Origin: RBG-16-34-14 sp963727535
GTDB lineage: Bacteria; Bacteroidota; Ignavibacteria; Ignavibacteriales; Ignavibacteriaceae
Reading direction: 5' to 3'
NCBI GenBank assembly: GCA_963727535.1
Contig: CAVSGR010000006.1
Coordinates: 1 to 64,000 of the forward strand
DNA length: 64,000 nucleotides
How positions within the stretch are numbered: position 1 is the stretch's first letter; every line of letters begins with the position of its first letter. Of the stretch, positions 39,801 to 49,600 are shown piece after piece. The position numbers and the translations under genes were made by a program. The notes under the pieces are model-generated. The model was not told the DNA's origin. It saw nothing but the letters and a program-made list of their open reading frames with translations, and did not search any database.

Positions 39801-41103
39801 ATAAAGAATTACTATCATCGACAGCCATGCCCCAAGCATCAAGATTATCAATAGACTTGTATTTATATATTGAATGTGCCTGACCTGTATTATTTAGCTT
39901 TACTACACCGTTGGAAAACCCAAGCCAGATTTCTTCATTCTTATTTTGAATAATTGTTTTCAGATTTTTCTTATTACCAACGGCCTTCAAATAATACTCG
40001 TATTTTTCACTAAAAATAGAATTAAATCTTGTGCTTTGAGGCGAGTAGCAACTAATACCGTTTTCGGTAGCTATCCAGACTATGCCCGACCTGTCTTTAA
40101 TTATTTTGTTGATCTGATTTGATACTAAACTAAACCCGTTGTTTTCATCGTGAACGAAACGATGCCATTCTCCTGTATTCATATTCATTCTCACAAGTCC
40201 GCTGTAAGTATCTGTCCAAAGTATTTTTTCGCCATTTATCATCTCTTCAATTACCGTGCTTGCACCGTTTCCGAATTGCAATTTGTCAGGATTTGGAATT
40301 TTTATTCTCTTGAAAAAATTAGTATCGGAATAGTATTCTGTTAATCCACTGGGCGTACCAATCCATATTATATTTGAATCGGTTGATGATTTGGAGAGAT
40401 TATAAATCTGGTCGTCGCTTAAACTGTTAGGATTGACTGGGTCATAAAAGAATTTTTTGAATCCTTTACCCGGTGCTTCGAGATTAAATTTATCGAACCC
40501 GTAATAGGTCCCAATTAGAATATTTCCAGAGTCATCTTCGGTTATTGCTCTTGCGCTATGATGCGATAAGCTTAAAGGCTCTGAAATATCCGTTCCCCAC
40601 GCAAGGACTTCTTTTGTTTCTGGATTTAACTTATAAACTCCTCTATACCTGGTTGCTAACCATATGTTTTTTTCACTGTCTTCGTAAAGACCAGCGATAC
40701 TATTGCCCTTCCTAATATTTGTTTTTAGTTCCCACCTGACAAAAATTTCTTTTTGGGGATCATATTGATTTAGTATTCCATCTTTTGTTCCCACCCAGAT
40801 ATAACCTGAATGGTCTACAAGTAATGCCCAAACATTGTTGTCTGAAATACTATTTGAGTCACCAGGGTCATGACGAAATATTTTAAACTTATAGCCGTCG
40901 TAACGATCCAGTCCATCCTCGGTTCCAAACCATATAAATCCGGCTTTATCCTGAATTACCGTGTTTACTTTATTATTAGAAAGCCCATTTTGCACAGTAA
41001 GATTGTTGAATGTAATAGATTGGGCCAGACCTTCCGAAACAGTAAAAAAAACTATTATTAAAATCAGACTGGCGTTTAACAAATTGTTGCGGAGAGGTAA
41101 CAT
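36892..41103 (-). CDS. Hybrid two-component regulator with beta-propeller sensor and AraC output
   Basis: A 1403-residue one-protein signalling system of the HTCS type. In order: signal peptide; two seven-bladed propellers of Reg_prop repeats (about 30-760, repeated FGTEDGLDRYDG, VGTKDGILNQYDP); a Y_Y_Y domain (about 780-840); one TM helix (about 850); HisKA with NLSHEFRTPLMLIKGPLEQL; HATPase_c with NLLSNAVKFTPHGGG and GGSGIGLALVKEF; a receiver with IISDIMMPSMDG and TKPFDSREL; and an AraC helix-turn-helix (RTQLHRKILAITGQ, IAYEIGFSSPSQFTRAF). Family members sense oligosaccharides in the periplasm and switch on nearby genes. The ligand here is unknown. Confidence 0.95.
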   Translation of the reverse strand: MLPLRNNLLNASLILIIVFFTVSEGLAQSITFNNLTVQNGLSNNKVNTVIQDKAGFIWFGTEDGLDRYDGYKFKIFRHDPGDSNSISDNNVWALLVDHSGYIWVGTKDGILNQYDPQKEIFVRWELKTNIRKGNSIAGLYEDSEKNIWLATRYRGVYKLNPETKEVLAWGTDISEPLSLSHHSARAITEDDSGNILIGTYYGFDKFNLEAPGKGFKKFFYDPVNPNSLSDDQIYNLSKSSTDSNIIWIGTPSGLTEYYSDTNFFKRIKIPNPDKLQFGNGASTVIEEMINGEKILWTDTYSGLVRMNMNTGEWHRFVHDENNGFSLVSNQINKIIKDRSGIVWIATENGISCYSPQSTRFNSIFSEKYEYYLKAVGNKKNLKTIIQNKNEEIWLGFSNGVVKLNNTGQAHSIYKYKSIDNLDAWGMAVDDSNSLWIGTFGQGLKQFNPGTGKIKDWVLIFPQTGNHAVPYVKSLLKDSQNNIWIGYWGSGVGRINPVSGKYNLWITQRGNPKSIINSDVWTIKEDHFGRIWLGTIGGGLNLFVNKEGGIFRNWRQKSDTVIGLSSNNIYSIYEAKNFNHLPDSETLLWIGTSNGLSKFVVKNNDYNSDIYNFDVEIKSFTVADGLPDNTVNSILEDENGNLWLGTGSGISFFDVSKKSFTNFTAKDGLFGSVMNPESALKLDNGLMLFGSTKGVNIFDPKRIKLSSYKPNVVITDFQIFNKSVKIGKNSPLKKSIYNSDEITLSHNQDVFSFEFAALDYNSSQSIQYAYKIEGFDEDWIYSGTRRFVTYTNLDPGKYIFKVKSTNADGVWNDNVTLLRIIMNPPWWKTLWAYGLYIVLILLGLLGIRRFELNRAKLRNELKLREFEVKKKSELEELKSRFFANLSHEFRTPLMLIKGPLEQLKTGGNNDDYSESIDMIERNSNRLKDLIDQLLELSQLEKTTVSLKAKQENIVNILKGLVSSFESLTKQKSISLKLESNSDSIVCWVDTDKFEKIINNLLSNAVKFTPHGGGISVGLRQIIQEGKQIAEIKISDSGIGIPKDKLEKIFDRFFQVDDSTLRTYGGSGIGLALVKEFVDLHKWKIFVESESKKGTEFVLHIPMQGDYLNEDEKVKIESGENFKDREISKTKNAQFIRPVNGDYEQTGTDDSGNKPSVLIVDDSDDVREYLSNLLKNNYTISEAANGEEGIKEAAASLPDLIISDIMMPSMDGIEFCGRIKSEWQTSDIPVILLTAKASSESKIEGLETGADDYLTKPFDSRELFTRIKNLLEQRKRLREKYSKDIDILSKTNGLSDADDEFIKKTLELIEKNLDKTNFGTEQLAKDLFVSRTQLHRKILAITGQAPGEFVRLTKLKHAAKLLIGGKLSVTQIAYEIGFSSPSQFTRAFTKQFNCLPSEYSSKINR

Positions 41104-41249
41104 AACTCAAATATAAGTAAGCAAATTGATTTAGTAAACAATTGAAAGATTAATTGAAATGTGTTCGTCCTTAATGGCCACAATTGTTTATTCTTATGTT
41201 TTGTTAATGAAACCCACTGACCTAAGAAGTAAAAAAATAATTCAAAAAA

Positions 41250-41274
41250 AACCGACTCTTATGAGAATCGGTTT
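41250..41274 (-). terminator. Rho-independent terminator
   Basis: On the minus strand AACCGATTCTC-ATAA-GAGTCGGTT forms a stem with one mismatch and is followed by a T-tract (41249-41244). It lies about 32 bp downstream of the TM2 gene stop and would end the DUF2752-TM2 transcript. The reverse orientation also has a shorter T-run, so it might serve both strands. Confidence 0.8.
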
Positions 41275-41305
41275 TAAAAACAGAGGGGATTAGAAAATAT
41301 ATCAA

Positions 41306-41656
41306 CTAGGCGGCAGTCACCATTCCAGCTACCTGGCGTGCAACTTTCTGATTGAATTCGAATGTAAGGTTTTTATAATTAACAAGATCTACTATAGTTC
41401 CTATTAAACATAAACCGCCCGTAAAAACATAGAGCAATCCCATCCCGATCTGATCAATGATAAATCTCTGGATACCAGCAACACCGAGAAAACCTACGAG
41501 TGTAAGCAATAATATCATTTGAGGATCTTTTCTTCTCGAACTATATATTACAGCAAACTGCCGTACTTGTTCATCGCTCATGTTTTTAACTAATCCCTGT
41601 ATATAAATTAACTCTACATTCTCTACGTTTGGTAAAAGTTGAAGAAGATTTGGCAT
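41306..41656 (-). CDS. TM2 domain-containing protein
   Basis: A 116-residue protein with two hydrophobic helices separated by a short turn: MILLLTLVGFLGVAGIQRFI and MGLLYVFTGGLCLIGTIVDL, the TM2 pattern with the aromatic/Asp-rich turn (IDQIGMG). The N-terminal 45 residues (MSDEQVRQFAVIYSSRRKDP) are a helical extension. The function of TM2 proteins in bacteria is unknown. It follows the DUF2752 gene by 12 bp and ends just before a terminator, so the pair is a small operon. Confidence 0.88.
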   Translation of the reverse strand: MPNLLQLLPNVENVELIYIQGLVKNMSDEQVRQFAVIYSSRRKDPQMILLLTLVGFLGVAGIQRFIIDQIGMGLLYVFTGGLCLIGTIVDLVNYKNLTFEFNQKVARQVAGMVTAA

Positions 41657-41668
41657 AATAAACTCCTT

Positions 41669-41983
41669 TTAATAAGAAAGATTTTCTTCCGAATATTTTA
41701 TGCTGTTTTTCATAAGCGTAAATATCCTATGAAGAATAATTAAGAGTGCAAATCCTCCAAGAGGATGTGCGTGAAAAGATTTTATGAATTCAAAATTCAG
41801 AAGATAATGTATCGATCTCCCAAGCCCGCACCCCGGACAAAAATCTATTCCGATGTTATGAAACGGACAAAAGGTAAAGTGGGTAGAGTCTGCATTAACA
41901 AATACTAAAAATATAAGAGCTGTTATCCAGATATATCCTTCCAACGGCATAGAAACCAAGAATATTTTCAATCTTCTGATCAT
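41669..41983 (-). CDS. DUF2752 domain-containing membrane protein
   Basis: A 104-residue protein with two or three membrane helices and the DUF2752 signature FCPGCGLGRSIHYLLNFEF around residues 48-66, whose CPxCG pair and later His are the family's conserved residues. It also has CPFHNIGIDF just before. Function is unknown. It often neighbours TM2 proteins in Bacteroidota genomes as I recall, and does so here. Confidence 0.87.
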   Translation of the reverse strand: MIRRLKIFLVSMPLEGYIWITALIFLVFVNADSTHFTFCPFHNIGIDFCPGCGLGRSIHYLLNFEFIKSFHAHPLGGFALLIILHRIFTLMKNSIKYSEENLSY

Positions 41984-42065
41984 ACAAACAAAAATTACTG
42001 TAAATAGATATGCGTGTCAATTTGTAATTGATAAACGGTAGCTGGCTTAGATAATAATAAAAAGC

Positions 42066-42617
42066 TCAGGATTTTGGGAATTCACTATTTTGTGTTGCAC
42101 TTTTTGCCTGCTGCAGATGTCTTAAATTATGATAAGCAATAATCATCAGGCTATCCCCAATATTATATTTAACATACTTTGCAAATGGCGAAGTGATTTT
42201 TTCCTTCAGCTTTGCCATGTCGATCCTGGATACCAGATCTACTATTTCATTATTCTGATAGAGAAAATCTTTAACTATACTTTCTTTAATAACGCTTCCA
42301 ATTGGATTAAATAAGCCGGGAGTTTTGATTTTCCTTTTATTTTCCGGCTTCATAGATTTCATAACAATCTTTCCCATTAAAGTATGCGTAAACTTTACAG
42401 GTTTATTTTTGATTCCCTTTAAGACAAATTTTTGATAATGAGGAATATACTCGCTGTTGGTTCTCATAAGATGTTCAAAACACTCACCTACACTCCATTG
42501 GTTATCGGAAGGTCTCCAGTTAAGCTGATTAGGAGAGAGTTTTAGAAATCCTTTGGTTTGCTCAACTACCTTTACGGTAACATCCAGGAAATTATTTATT
42601 AAATCTTTTGTAGTCAT
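42066..42617 (-). CDS. DinB-like superfamily protein
   Basis: A 183-residue helical protein of the DinB/YfiT metal-binding fold. WRPSDNQWSVGECFEHLMRT holds the first His ligand, and IIAYHNLRHLQQAKSA near the C-terminus holds the other two. The length matches the family, whose members include thiol S-transferases. A specific reaction cannot be assigned. It ends 82 bp from the DUF2752 start and follows the MBL-fold gene, whose stop is 3 bp upstream of its start. Confidence 0.85.
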   Translation of the reverse strand: MTTKDLINNFLDVTVKVVEQTKGFLKLSPNQLNWRPSDNQWSVGECFEHLMRTNSEYIPHYQKFVLKGIKNKPVKFTHTLMGKIVMKSMKPENKRKIKTPGLFNPIGSVIKESIVKDFLYQNNEIVDLVSRIDMAKLKEKITSPFAKYVKYNIGDSLMIIAYHNLRHLQQAKSATQNSEFPKS

Positions 42618-42620
42618 ATT

Positions 42621-43646
42621 TCAGGAAAGTGTAAATGTAGCGCCAATATTTTCTAATCCTATTTTTATATTATACTTATTGCAGGAATTCATAAGCCAGC
42701 TAAGTGGTTCATCTACCGGCTCTATTCCCTGTTTAAAAGTATTGCAATGCATAGGAATAAAATATTCGGCTCCTAATTTGTTCAGACGCCATCATCAATG
42801 CTTCTTCAGGATTGCAGTGATTATGTTCTCCACGGATTATATGCACCGATAGGCATCATAGCAATATCAACCTGTTTTTCCAAAACACCTGCAAGCTTAT
42901 CGGAATAAGCCATATCTCCACCGAAAAGAATTCTCTTACCGTTCTTTTCAAGCAAGTAGGCATTGTAGCTTCTTCCCTCGACCATATATCCCTTGGAACG
43001 ATCTTTCTCCCAGGGAAATCTCCACCCGAAATGTTTTACTTCAAGAGCTTTAAACTTTATTCCTAATAATTCTTTCTCTTCCCCCCAATCGAGTTCATTT
43101 AAAGATTTCCATTCAAGATCCGCAACTACATCACTTGTGTTGTAAGCTGTAATGCAATCAATCATTCCCGGAAATTTGTCTGTGAGATTAAGAAGAGTTT
43201 TATAATCCATATGATCCATATGTGCATGAGAAAGCAATACTAGATCAGGTTTGGGAATTTCATCAAATTCAAGCGCGGGAAGAGAATATCGGTTCGGTCC
43301 AAATACAAGACCTAAAAAGTACACACCAATCCTTTCAAACAGAACCGGATCAGTAAGAATGATCGTTCCAAAAAAATCAATTAACATTGTTGAATGCCCG
43401 ATCCATGCAATGTTGATTTCAGTATCTTTCCATAATTCCGGAGTTGGTTTTGTTTCTGCTTCAACAGGTTTGGTTTTCCCAAACGACTGAACACGATTAA
43501 AGAAGAAAGGAGGCAACAAGATGGTGCTTACAAGAACAGCAAAGCTTCTCTTTATAAAATTTCTTCTTTTAATTTTAATCCTCAGGGGGTAAATATTAAT
43601 CGATCGAATGTAATTATCGAGCCAATAAAGTATATCAGTTTTTCAT
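42621..43646 (-). CDS. MBL-fold metallo-hydrolase (UlaG/NAPE-PLD-like), frameshifted
   Basis: The main frame contains IAWIGHSTMLIDFFGTIILT, the zinc motif LLSHAHMDHMDY, and FGGDMAYSDK, as in UlaG-like and NAPE-PLD-like hydrolases. The frame breaks near 42830. The other frame then continues to HCNTFKQGIEPVDEPLSWLM and a TGA at 42623-42621. Upstream of LPPFFF, IKRRNFIKRSFAVLVSTILL looks like a twin-arginine signal. An ATG at 43646-43644 would reach it if an A5 run lost one A, so export by Tat and the start remain uncertain. It lies 3 bp before the DinB-like gene. Confidence 0.75.
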
Positions 43647-43654
43647 TTATCAGG

Positions 43655-43730
43655 AAACAGTAAATGTCAGCCTGAGCCTGTCGAAGACTTGCACTCAAAG
43701 TCACACTTCGACAAGCTCAGTGTGACAATT
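43655..43730. repeat. REP-type palindromes between transaldolase and MBL genes
   Basis: CCTGAGCCTGTCGAAGACTT is followed by a hairpin with arms GTCACACT (43700-43707) and AGTGTGAC (43719-43726). The inner CTTCGACAAGCTCAG word is the same dispersed element seen at 11450-11560 and 20800-21000. It is placed just downstream of the transaldolase stop on the minus strand and may stabilise or end that transcript. Confidence 0.65.
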
Positions 43731-43744
43731 CTAATTTTAACTTA

Positions 43745-44854
43745 CTATACTGTTTGGAGTACTTCACCCTTTTTCTTCTCTATTGCACCAATTAATGCTT
43801 TGAAAGCATCGGCAAAAAGAACAACTCCATCATCAGTAAGTTTTCTGGTAACTACTTCAAAATCGATTCCGAGATCAGCAACCTTTTTCATCTGATCCTT
43901 TGCTGTATCAAGATCAGTTTCAATCCTGTCAACAGGATTGCCATGATCTCTGTAAGCACTTAGCGTAGCAGGAGGAAGAGTGTTCACAGTATCTTTCCCG
44001 ATTAATTCTTCAACATAAAGAACATCTGAATACTCGGGATTTTTGGTACTTGTACTTGCCCAAAGTAATCTTTGTTTTTTTGCTCCTGCAGCTTCAAGTT
44101 TTTTAAATCTCTCTGAACCAAATAATTTTTTAGCTGTTTGATAAACCAATTTTGCATTTGCAATTGCAATTTTACCTTCTAAATCTTTATTGCCTTTTGC
44201 CTGGAGCTCCTTATCAACAGCAGTATCAATCCTGCTGATAAAAAAGCTTGCAACCGAAGCAATATTTTTAATTGATTCTCCATTTTTAACCCTGTCTTCA
44301 AGTCCGCTTATATAAGCGTCAACAACCTGCTCATAAACCGTTGGGGAAAAGATAAGAGTAACATTTATGCAAACTCCTTTGGAAATCATTTTGCGGATTG
44401 CAGGAAGACCTTCCTGTGTTGCAGGAATTTTTATCATCACATTCGGTCTGTTGACTTTACTGTGCAGTCTTGTTGCTTCTGCAATTGTTTTTTCTGTATC
44501 ATAAGCAAGTTCAGGTGAAACTTCTATACTCACATAACCATCGTGACCGTTTGTTTTATCATAAACTATTCTTAAAACATCTGTCGCATCCTGGATATCT
44601 TTTACAGCAAGAGTTTCAAAAAGATCGCCTGCCTTTATATCGGGATTATTGGAAAGGATTTGTTTTATCTCTTCATCATAAGCGTGCCCGCTTGCCATCG
44701 CTTTCTGAAATATAGATGGATTTGAAGTAACACCTTTCAGACCGTCTTCATCTCGTAACTTTTTTAACTCACCTTTTATAAGCATATCCCGGCTAATATT
44801 ATCAAGCCAAACACTCTGTCCGAATTTTTCCAGTTCAATCAATGGATTGTTCAT
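43745..44854 (-). CDS. tal: Transaldolase
   Basis: A 369-residue cytoplasmic enzyme of the pentose phosphate pathway that transfers a dihydroxyacetone unit between sedoheptulose 7-phosphate and glyceraldehyde 3-phosphate. It starts NPLIELEKFGQSVWLDNISR, with KGVTSNPSIFQKA and IEVSPELA. The Schiff-base Lys lies in PNVMIKIPATQEGLPAIRK around residue 143. SVASFFISRIDTAVDKEL and WASTSTKNPEYSDVLYVEEL complete the long-type transaldolase pattern. There is no fused glucose-6-phosphate isomerase domain. A strong start context and intact frame support it. Confidence 0.95.
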   Translation of the reverse strand: MNNPLIELEKFGQSVWLDNISRDMLIKGELKKLRDEDGLKGVTSNPSIFQKAMASGHAYDEEIKQILSNNPDIKAGDLFETLAVKDIQDATDVLRIVYDKTNGHDGYVSIEVSPELAYDTEKTIAEATRLHSKVNRPNVMIKIPATQEGLPAIRKMISKGVCINVTLIFSPTVYEQVVDAYISGLEDRVKNGESIKNIASVASFFISRIDTAVDKELQAKGNKDLEGKIAIANAKLVYQTAKKLFGSERFKKLEAAGAKKQRLLWASTSTKNPEYSDVLYVEELIGKDTVNTLPPATLSAYRDHGNPVDRIETDLDTAKDQMKKVADLGIDFEVVTRKLTDDGVVLFADAFKALIGAIEKKKGEVLQTV

Positions 44855-44959
44855 TTTATACTCCGTTTATTTTCATAACTAAGTTTAATTCAATACGTAA
44901 ATATAAGGCAAAAATTTGATTGAAATAAGGATAAAATGGGGACTTTATTGGCAAAGAGC

Positions 44960-45067
44960 TTAACCCTCCCCCATTTTTAATTTTCTCGGTTCATTCACTT
45001 TTTTATGAAGCCAGTAAACTGCCGTTAAAGAGATTAACGTATAGATTAAAGAGACCGGTAAAGAATC
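44960..45067 (-). other. In-frame coding-like remnant after a histidine kinase stop
   Basis: Directly after the TAA of the receiver/PAS kinase, the same frame stays open for 35 codons: DSLPVSLIYTLISLTAVYWL, then HKKVNEPRKLKMGEG and stop. This looks like a single membrane helix with a basic tail, such as the C-terminus of a small transporter subunit. No start codon lies in this frame after the kinase stop. It may be a decayed gene end or chance; it is recorded because the hydrophobic pattern is unusually clean. Confidence 0.25.
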
Positions 45068-46618
45068 TTAGGAGAAAGATTCATTAAGTTCCGGTTCTTT
45101 TGTTTTTTCGCTTTTAGCATTGTGAGGAAAAACATAAGGCAAATAAATTGTAAAGTTAGAACCCTTACCCGGTTGACTTTCAACTTTAATAAATCCATTC
45201 ATCTGCTCGATAATTTTTTCTGTAATTGCAAGTCCTAACCCGTTTCCATCGTGTAATCTTGATGTACCTTCGCTGACCTGCCTGAATTCCTCGAAAATAA
45301 TATTCAACTTTTCTGTTGGTATTCCAGCACCGGTATCAGATATTCTGATGGTTGCCCATTTCTTATTGCTAATGTCTGAGGTACCTGTTTCAAATGTAAT
45401 TTTACCATTGCCTGTAAACTTGAGTGCGTTATCAACTATATTATTTAATGCCAGCACAAGTAAAGTTTCATCAGCAAGCGCCGTTAATTTTCTATCGTCC
45501 AGGTTGAGCTTAAGCACAAGACCTTTCTGCATAATCGGTTTTTTAAACTTACTAACCAATCTTTCTATTGTATCAGCAAGATGTATTTCGGATACGTTAG
45601 CTACGATTTTGTCAGCTTCAAGCCTTGAAAACTGCAGTATAGAATCTAAAGTTGTTAAAAGTCTGCCAGTAGAGGTAATCATCATATCTACAATTTCGGT
45701 ATTCTCCCCATTAGAAAATTCATCTTTAATTATTTGCGCTGAACCAAGAATTCCTGCTATTGGAGTTCTAAACTCATGACTCATATTATTTAAAAACAAT
45801 GATTTAAGTCTACTCGATTCCTCCGCTTTTTGCAGAGCAATTTTTAGTTCATTCTCCATTTTTTTCCGATCAGTAACATCGCGGAAGCATACCACTATGC
45901 CTTCAATTATTTTTTTTTCGTTTACTATAGATGCTACACTAGCTTCTATATCTTTTTCTGTTTCTTGTTTACATTTCATTGTTGCTATTCCTGAAAAATC
46001 TTTTGATAATCCGGAATTGATTAAATTTTTCAAAGCTGCGTTCATTGAATCGTATACACTCTCTTCCTTTAGATGAAAAATTTCAAATATACTTTTCCCC
46101 ACAGCATCATTAAAATTTGTACATGTTAATTTTTCTGCCGCCCGATTTAAGTAATTTACAATTCCATTTTTGTCAGCTGCAATTACGCCGTCCCCTATGC
46201 TTTTAAGAGTTATCGCCAACTTTCGTTCGCTGTTTTTAAGCTTTTTCTCTATGTTATGTTTATAAACAGCTATCTCTATCGATGTATGAAGTTCTCTTTC
46301 TTCAAATGGTTTTATTATGTAACCATACGGTTCTGTGATTTTCGCTCGTTGTAAAGTTTGCGGATCAGCAAATGCTGTAATAAAAATAATGGGGATGTCA
46401 AAATCGTTTTTTATTATTTCGGCTGCCTGAATGCCATCATAAGCCCCCTTTATATTTATATCCATTAAAATAATATTGGGATGCTGCTCAGCAGCCAGTT
46501 TTATAGCCTCTTCGCCTGATGCAGTCGATCCGCAAACGGAATACCCCAGATCGCCAAGCCTGTTTTTCAGTTCCATTGCTACAATAAGCTCGTCTTCTAC
46601 TACTAATATATTAACCAT
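45068..46618 (-). CDS. Hybrid receiver-PAS-histidine kinase
   Basis: A 516-residue cytoplasmic kinase. Residues 1-120 are a receiver with EDE acid pocket, phospho-acceptor D53 in IILMDINIKG, T79 and K101 in IIKPFEER. A PAS domain with a PAC end follows (about 130-265, LKSIGDGVIAADKNGIVNYL, VVCFRDVTDRKK). HisKA with NNMSHEFRTPIAGILGSAQI and HATPase_c with NIVDNALKFTGNGK, DTGAGIP and GLGLAITEK complete it. It has no membrane helix and no output domain. It begins 29 bp after the upstream 1054-residue kinase and is the last of the phosphorelay cluster. Confidence 0.93.
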   Translation of the reverse strand: MVNILVVEDELIVAMELKNRLGDLGYSVCGSTASGEEAIKLAAEQHPNIILMDINIKGAYDGIQAAEIIKNDFDIPIIFITAFADPQTLQRAKITEPYGYIIKPFEERELHTSIEIAVYKHNIEKKLKNSERKLAITLKSIGDGVIAADKNGIVNYLNRAAEKLTCTNFNDAVGKSIFEIFHLKEESVYDSMNAALKNLINSGLSKDFSGIATMKCKQETEKDIEASVASIVNEKKIIEGIVVCFRDVTDRKKMENELKIALQKAEESSRLKSLFLNNMSHEFRTPIAGILGSAQIIKDEFSNGENTEIVDMMITSTGRLLTTLDSILQFSRLEADKIVANVSEIHLADTIERLVSKFKKPIMQKGLVLKLNLDDRKLTALADETLLVLALNNIVDNALKFTGNGKITFETGTSDISNKKWATIRISDTGAGIPTEKLNIIFEEFRQVSEGTSRLHDGNGLGLAITEKIIEQMNGFIKVESQPGKGSNFTIYLPYVFPHNAKSEKTKEPELNESFS

Positions 46619-46647
46619 AAATCACCTGATTATAAAAATTTATTTTT

Positions 46648-49600
46648 TTACTCTTTCTTATTTAAGGGCAAGGTAAAGCTGAACGTGGAACCTTTCCCTC
46701 TTTCGGACTCTACCGATATTTCACCCTTATTCAACTCGACAAACTCTTTGCAAAGTAGTAAGCCGAGACCTGTGCTTGGCTCACCTTCTGTTCCTTTTGA
46801 GCTCACTTTTTCTTCTATCTTAAAAAGTCTTTTAACATCTTTCTCCGGAATTCCCACACCGTTATCTTCAATAGAAACTTCAATTGTGTTGTCATCTAAT
46901 GGTTTGGATTTGATAATAATTTTACCGTCTTTTCTTGTGAACTTAACCGCGTTAGATAAAAGGTTTCTGAGTACCGTGTTTATCATCTTTTCATCTGCGC
47001 AAACTTTTTCTGTATCCGGTACCTCGCTAATAATAGTAATACCTTTTTGTAAAGCTCTTTGATTGATTATCTCAATATTTTGCGAAATGATATTAAATAA
47101 GTTTATTTCTTTAGGAATAAAACTTACTGATCCTTTATGTATCTGAGCCCATTCCAATAGATTATCCAAAAGTTTATAAAGAATACGAGCTGATTCGTTT
47201 AGTGATTTGCTATATTCAACAAACTCTTCTGGAGAAAATTTTTCCGTGCTATCCGCCATCAGCTCCGTTAAATTTAAAAAACCGTTGAAAGGACTTCTAA
47301 GATCGTGAGAAATGATTGAAAAGAATTTGTCTTTTTCTGCATTTAGCTTAACCAGTTGTTTATTCTTTTCATTTATTTCCACCTCGGCTTGTTTTTGTTG
47401 AGTAATATCTGTGTTCATTCCCACCAATCCAACAATTACTCCATCCACATCAGTTATCGCGTTCGCCCGCAGCCATACAATAAATTTACGATTGTCCTTT
47501 GACAACATTTCCACTTCACCATTCCAGGCGCCACCCTTTATAGTTACATCGAATACTTCATGTGCGATATTCTTATCTGCATAAATAGTTTGTCCACCAC
47601 CTGCCGCTTCAAGTTCCTCCAAAGTGTATCCAAAATTTTCTGTAAACGCCTTGTTATGATAAAAGTGATGTCCTTGAGAATCAGACATGCAGACAGCATC
47701 ACTTGAACTCTCAACTGCCTTATTAATTCGAACTAATGTCTCTTCCATCAACTTGCGTTCAGTGATATCCTGGTTAACCCCGCGCGCCGTAATAGTACGA
47801 TTGTCTGCATCTTTTTCAATACGAATATTGGTTGCAAAGAAGCCTTTCTCACCGGTAGTATTGATAACGCGGTATTCCTTTTGGGAAGTATAAGCCGGGT
47901 CCGGAGTTTCCAACGCTTTCCGAAACTCCTTCTCAAACAATACACGATCATCAGGGTAAATAAATTTTTGTGCGAAATGCCCGGAAGACATGGTATAACC
48001 GCCTTCACTTTCTGCTGTTGTATGAAAGAGTGAGTAGAAGTGATCGTTAAAAGTAAACTGGTCGAGAGCGAAGTTATATTCCCATGTACTGAGTTTGGCA
48101 ACCATCATAGCATCGGTTAACTTGGCTTCACTTTCTTTAAGTTTTAGTTCAGCAAGCTTGCGTTCGGTGATATCCTGGTTAATCCCGTGCGCCTTAATTG
48201 TACGATTATCTGCATCTTTCTCAATACGAATATTGGCAGAGAAGTAGCCTATCTCACTGGTTGTATTAATTACACGGTATTCTATTTGTGAAGTATAAGC
48301 CGGGTCCGGAGTTTCCAACGCTTTCCGAATTTCCTTTTCAATGATTACCCGGTCATCAGGGTAAATATACTTTTGTGCGAAATGCTCGGAAGACATGGTA
48401 TTACCGCCTTCATGTTCTGCTGTTGTATTAAATAGTGAGAAGGATTGATCGGCAAAAGTAAACCGGTCGAGAACGAAGTTATATTCCCATGTACTGAGTT
48501 TGGCAATCTTCATAGCGCTGATTAACTCGGCTTCGCTTTCTCTCAGAGCATACTCCGTATGCTTCCGTTCGGTAATATCAAGAGCAACACTGGATAAACC
48601 TACAACTTTTCCTTCCACATAAATCGGGTTAACCAATATGTTTAGCCAGCCTTCTTTTCCTAATTTTGTTATTATCTGAACATCAATGCTTTTATTTGGC
48701 GCAGGATTCTTTATCTGCTCTGTAAAAATTGAATGAATTTTTGCACGACCTTCCGGATGAATAAACTTTAAATAAAATTGCCCCAGTAATTCCTGATTTT
48801 CCATTTCCAGCTTTTTACACGCTGCTTCATTTAGGTAAGTAAATATACCGCGGCGGTTAGTGCTGAACAAAATTGCTTTTGTTCCTTCAACGATATTACG
48901 GAATTTCATTTCGGATATTTTTAATTCATCTTCTGCTTTTTGTCTATCGGTTATATCAACATTAATTCCCCGATAGCCAATAAAAATATTTTCACTATCA
49001 AGTATCGGGAACCCGGATGTTGAAAGTATTATTCTTCTGCCGTCTTTATGAATGTTACAATTAATAAAATTCCTGATGCTTTCTTTTCTCTCAAATGCTA
49101 CAAGAGCTCCCTGTATCAATTCTTCTTTATGTTCAGGTTCAAAGAAATCATAAAAGTGCTTAATGCCGATTAGTTCATCAGGGTAATAGCCAAGCAACTT
49201 TTTCACATATGGATTCATATATGTAAAAACGCCGTTAACGTCAACTTCCCAAATCCATTCCTCAGTGCCTTCTGATATTTGTTTAAACCGTGTTTCACTT
49301 TTTTGCAATTTATCGTCTGCAAGTTTGCGCTCGGTAATATCAATAAACTGAGTAATAAAATATTGCGGTTGATGATTAGCATTCCGGACTAATGATATAG
49401 AAACGTAAACCCAAATTATCTGTGTATCTTTCCTTATATAACGTTTTTCAAATGTTGCACTTTCACTTTCACCTCTTAACATTTTTTGTAATTGAGATAA
49501 ACCAATAGATAAATCATCGGGGTGAGTAATATCGGAGAAAGTAAAATCCTTTAATTCATCTTCTTCATAACCTATCATTTTTGTAAAAACTTTATTGACT

